64,000 nt of DNA from JAPUME01 sp964605715 (GTDB lineage: Bacteria > Acidobacteriota > Terriglobia > UBA7540 > JAPUME01). Made by a program: the position numbers and the translations under genes. Shown here piece by piece: positions 61,706 to 64,000 of the stretch. The notes under the pieces are model-generated. The model was not told the origin of the DNA and ran no database searches. It was given only the letters and a program-made list of their open reading frames with translations. The stretch is taken from assembly GCA_964605715.1 (NCBI GenBank), contig CAZSDV010000001.1, positions 4,578-68,577 of the forward strand, read 5' to 3'. How positions within the stretch are numbered: position 1 is the stretch's first letter; every line of letters starts with the position of its first letter.

Positions 61706-62803
61706 TTATCTTGGTGAAGAAAAAAGCCGATTCAGAGCCTTCGTAAAGGGTTTACGTGCGATGCCGCGTTCGGTGATGATGGCGGTAATGTATCGATGTG
61801 GGGTTACATCGAATGCAGGGTGTTGTGCTTCTACACCGGCGGGTGTAATTGGTATCCCTTGTAACTCAGTTACTTCTTGGGGTGACCGCTCTTCGATTGA
61901 GATCTGTTCCCCTGAGGGCATATCCCTATCAATAGTAGAAAGAGGGGCTGCGACGTAGAAGGGCAGGCTGTTTTCCTTAGCGAGGACAGCAAGGCTGTAG
62001 GTACCAATCTTATTAGCCACATCACCGTTCAAGGCAATACGGTCCGCGCCGACGACGACACATTGAATTTTCCCCTTGTGCATAAAGTGGCCTGCCATGT
62101 TGTCTGTGATTAGGGTTACTGGGATTTGGTCTTTTTGAAGTTCCCAAGTGGTAAGCCGTGCACCCTGCAGAAATGGGCGTGTCTCGTCGGCAAACACGTG
62201 GACGGATTTCCCATTGGCGACTGCAGATCGCACAACACCAAGTGCAGTCCCATATCCTCCGGTGGCCAATGCTCCAGCATTACAATGAGTGAGAATGCTT
62301 CCAGATTTCTCTATCAGCCTGGCGCCGTTACTCCCGATAGTTTCGCAAATCGCAATATCTTCTGCTAGCATCCGTTTAGCTTCATCTTCCATTTTACGCT
62401 GGATGGCCCGAATTCTTTCTGTCTCTGTTCCGATCGTGGCAGCCTGCGAACGGTCAAATATTTTCCTCATTCGCTGCAGTGCCCAGGGGAGATTTACGGC
62501 CGTAGGTCGGGTTTCCCGAAGTGTCTTTAAGATGATTTCGAGCTCTTTACCCAACTCTTTCAGCTTGCCTGCCTGAGACTTTTTAATTCCAAGTGCAACA
62601 CCCATGGCTGCAGTAATTCCAATTGCCGGGGCACCTCGGACTACCATCGCCCGGATCGCATCTGCTACTTCTTCGTAGGTTTTGCAAGTGAGGTAAATTT
62701 CTTTTTCTGGAAGTTTTCGTTGGTCGAGTAGTACCACGCCTGCCTTTTTCCACTTGACCGTAAAGAAGGTGATATTTACTCTAGCTCTATTTTTAATTGC
62801 CAA
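61706..62803 (-). CDS. mtnA: S-methyl-5-thioribose-1-phosphate isomerase
   Basis: This enzyme of methionine salvage converts MTR-1-P to MTRu-1-P. It has 365 aa. Catalytic cysteine and aspartate are in ILTHCNAGALATGGYGT (C) and VVGADRIALNGDVANKIGTY (D); the AIRAMVVRGAPAIGI segment is typical. The start codon is TTG at 62803, slightly upstream of the usual family start. It overlaps the upstream CPBP gene by 11 bp, so the two are read together. eIF2B-alpha-like ribose isomerases are close relatives. Confidence 0.92.
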   Translation of the reverse strand: MAIKNRARVNITFFTVKWKKAGVVLLDQRKLPEKEIYLTCKTYEEVADAIRAMVVRGAPAIGITAAMGVALGIKKSQAGKLKELGKELEIILKTLRETRPTAVNLPWALQRMRKIFDRSQAATIGTETERIRAIQRKMEDEAKRMLAEDIAICETIGSNGARLIEKSGSILTHCNAGALATGGYGTALGVVRSAVANGKSVHVFADETRPFLQGARLTTWELQKDQIPVTLITDNMAGHFMHKGKIQCVVVGADRIALNGDVANKIGTYSLAVLAKENSLPFYVAAPLSTIDRDMPSGEQISIEERSPQEVTELQGIPITPAGVEAQHPAFDVTPHRYITAIITERGIARKPFTKALNRLFSSPR

Positions 62804-63644
62804 GGGTGACCGCCAGTTTCTGGAATCCGTTGGTTTGAAAGTACATTATTGTAAGTAGCACGAAGTTGTAGGTTGTATGCATGATAATTGAAGGTGTAAG
62901 TGAGCCTGTCCATGCCCGAGTGATAGACAGGGCCAGCCCCACTAGAGAGACTCGTAGGATATGATCCCAAGCGCCCCAGTATTCTGGGACATGGCTTAGG
63001 GAAAAAAGCGTTGCCGAGATCACAATAGCTGTTTTAGCACCGATTGTTTTTTCAAGAATTGCGAAGATGAAACCCCTGAAGATCAGTTCTTCTATAAGGG
63101 GTGCCAGTGTAACCGCAAACGTTGCTATGGTAAAGGCAGCTCCCGGTGATGAGAACAACTCTTGCAGAGGGAAAGTATCCTTATCTGGCAATATGGGAGG
63201 CAAGAAAATTACTAGCAATGCTAAACCTAAACCCGTAACCAAGGAGAGCCGAACGGAATCACGCTTGGATGGCGTTAACCGCAAGCTTGCACAAAAAGGT
63301 TGGCCGTAACCTCCTACAACAAGAAGATAGATAAAGCCGAACTGCAGCAAGTAGAAAATAGCTTGAATGGCCACTGCACCATATGCGGATCGAAAAACGA
63401 GTTCCGCAGGTAGGCTTAAACCAAGCCAGGGCCCTAGAAGCCCGTAGCAGAACCAAGCCAGGGCCTGTACCAACACCAAGCTCATTAATGAAAAGATAAG
63501 ATATGTGATTAAGTCTCGAAACTTCCAGGCAGGGGATAATTCCACACCTGAAGACGCGCCTGAAGGCAGTCTATCCGCCGCTGTGGTCCTGGAATTTTTC
63601 TCGGTGAGGGGGAACTTTACCTCAGATGGCGGAAGGTCACTCAT
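62793..63644 (-). CDS. CPBP-family intramembrane metalloprotease
   Basis: This is an intramembrane protease of the CAAX-prenyl-endopeptidase/bacteriocin-processing family, 283 aa. About eight hydrophobic segments are present; the active-site motifs are EELIFRG (glutamates and arginine), the histidine in FSLSHVPEYWG and the C-terminal HTTYN. Bacterial members process peptides or confer immunity, but the role here is unknown. The start is ATG 63644, which overlaps the stop of the next gene upstream (ATGA). The N-terminal 40 residues are hydrophilic and basic. Confidence 0.88.
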   Translation of the reverse strand: MSDLPPSEVKFPLTEKNSRTTAADRLPSGASSGVELSPAWKFRDLITYLIFSLMSLVLVQALAWFCYGLLGPWLGLSLPAELVFRSAYGAVAIQAIFYLLQFGFIYLLVVGGYGQPFCASLRLTPSKRDSVRLSLVTGLGLALLVIFLPPILPDKDTFPLQELFSSPGAAFTIATFAVTLAPLIEELIFRGFIFAILEKTIGAKTAIVISATLFSLSHVPEYWGAWDHILRVSLVGLALSITRAWTGSLTPSIIMHTTYNFVLLTIMYFQTNGFQKLAVTLGN

Positions 63645-63948
63645 TTTCCCCCGGGGCGCTTTGCTCGTTTCTTGCGGTCAGTTTCAAGAATGGCTGCAGC
63701 AAGTAACGGAATCATTAGCTCATGATGGCCCGTCAATGCATAGCCTGTTCCTGCGTTGATAGTGGGCCGAAGCACCACGTTTTGTGTTGGCCGGTAGTGC
63801 TGTATAAAATCAAAGTTGACGGTAACGATCTGCTTTAGAGAGCGCCCAAGATTTTGGGCCAGACTTACGCATTTAAGAAACACTTCAGGGAGAATCACAG
63901 CAGATCCAAGATTCAGGTAGACACCTCCCCTTCCCATTTTACTAACTA
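63641..63948 (-). CDS. Conserved protein, C-terminal fragment at the contig end
   Basis: The frame from 63948 down to 63641 gives about 102 residues with the segments GRGGVYLNLGSAVILPEVF, FDFIQHYRPTQNVVLRPT and TGHHELMIPLLAA, which look like a real, conserved protein tail. The 5' part is lost because the sequence folds back on itself at 63949. The first in-frame ATG at 63937 is within the gene and not its true start. I cannot name the family with confidence. It is read with the CPBP gene and mtnA (ATGA overlap). Confidence 0.6.
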
Positions 63949-64000
63949 AATCTTGGATCTGCTGTGATTCTCCCTGAAGTGTTTCTTAAATGCGTAAGTC
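63862..64000. repeat. Fold-back inverted repeat at the contig end
   Basis: 52-bp arms (63862-63913 and 63949-64000) are perfect reverse complements, separated by 35 nt. The right arm is the last base of the window, and the left arm is the coding sequence of a conserved gene. This is the usual look of a fold-back assembly or amplification artefact at a contig end, not a biological hairpin. Confidence 0.95.

Noticed and set aside
63862..64000. Terminal inverted repeat as a mobile-element end or telomere-like hairpin
   Set aside because: One arm is the coding sequence of a conserved gene and the other ends exactly at the contig edge, so an artefact explains it better than a biological terminus.

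Overview
The window looks like one chromosomal contig from a member of the Acidobacteriota. The evidence is the mix of families: a long Oar-like TonB receptor with an N-terminal carboxypeptidase-regulatory domain, a secreted VWFA-type protein of the kind expanded in acidobacteria, a 3-keto-glycoside hydrolase-like (DUF1080) protein beside a PVC-type heme-binding protein, futalosine-pathway MqnE, and many TPR proteins. Class cannot be fixed from the sequence. Two 10-N gaps (7435-7444 in fdx, 48125-48134 in eno) and a fold-back at the right end show that this is a draft assembly. I saw no transposase, phage gene, CRISPR array or rRNA.

Layout. 1-9.4 kb: a complete ISC-type iron-sulfur operon, iscR-iscS-iscU-iscA-hscB-hscA-fdx-iscX, followed by an HtrA protease. 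The iscS-iscU segment is present twice as a 1770-bp tandem duplication with no difference that I could find. 9.5-13.7 kb: a cellulose-synthase-like GT2 and a divergent GT-C membrane glycosyltransferase, then mqnE. 14.2-23.1 kb: a co-oriented set of TIM-barrel sugar epimerase/lyase-like enzyme, Gfo/Idh/MocA oxidoreductase, PVC-type cytochrome-like protein, DUF1080 protein and TonB receptor, which I read as uptake and 3-keto-type oxidation of a glycoside. 23.1-36.3 kb: a decayed stretch, arsS, the VWFA protein, a short independent transcription unit with a near-consensus promoter and strong terminator, an OPT transporter, TPR proteins, thiI, two exported TldD/TldE-like proteins, a methyltransferase and a zinc ribbon.

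36.3-48.8 kb is a housekeeping block on the minus strand. In transcription order it is eno, gpmI, a TPR gene broken by one in-frame TGA, ispE, tRNA-Gln(TTG), prs, rplY, pth, rpsF, rpsR, rplI, dnaB, alr. 49-61.6 kb on the plus strand holds sppA, the cell-shape cluster mreB-mreC-mreD-mrdA-rodA, an RNase E/G with a large arginine-rich insert, and a MacA-like adaptor plus MacB-like ATPase with no permease. The right end has mtnA, a CPBP protease and a truncated gene that runs into the fold-back.

Functional links: IscS supplies sulfur to IscU and probably to ThiI, which here lacks a rhodanese domain. The ISC machinery would serve the radical-SAM enzymes MqnE and ArsS. The mre-mrdA-rodA genes form the elongasome. 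The items most worth a second look are the small transcription unit at 26.17-26.39 kb, the predicted 3-keto-glycoside cluster, the exported TldD-like pair in which one partner has lost the metal site, the split-S1 RNase E/G, and the iscSU duplication.
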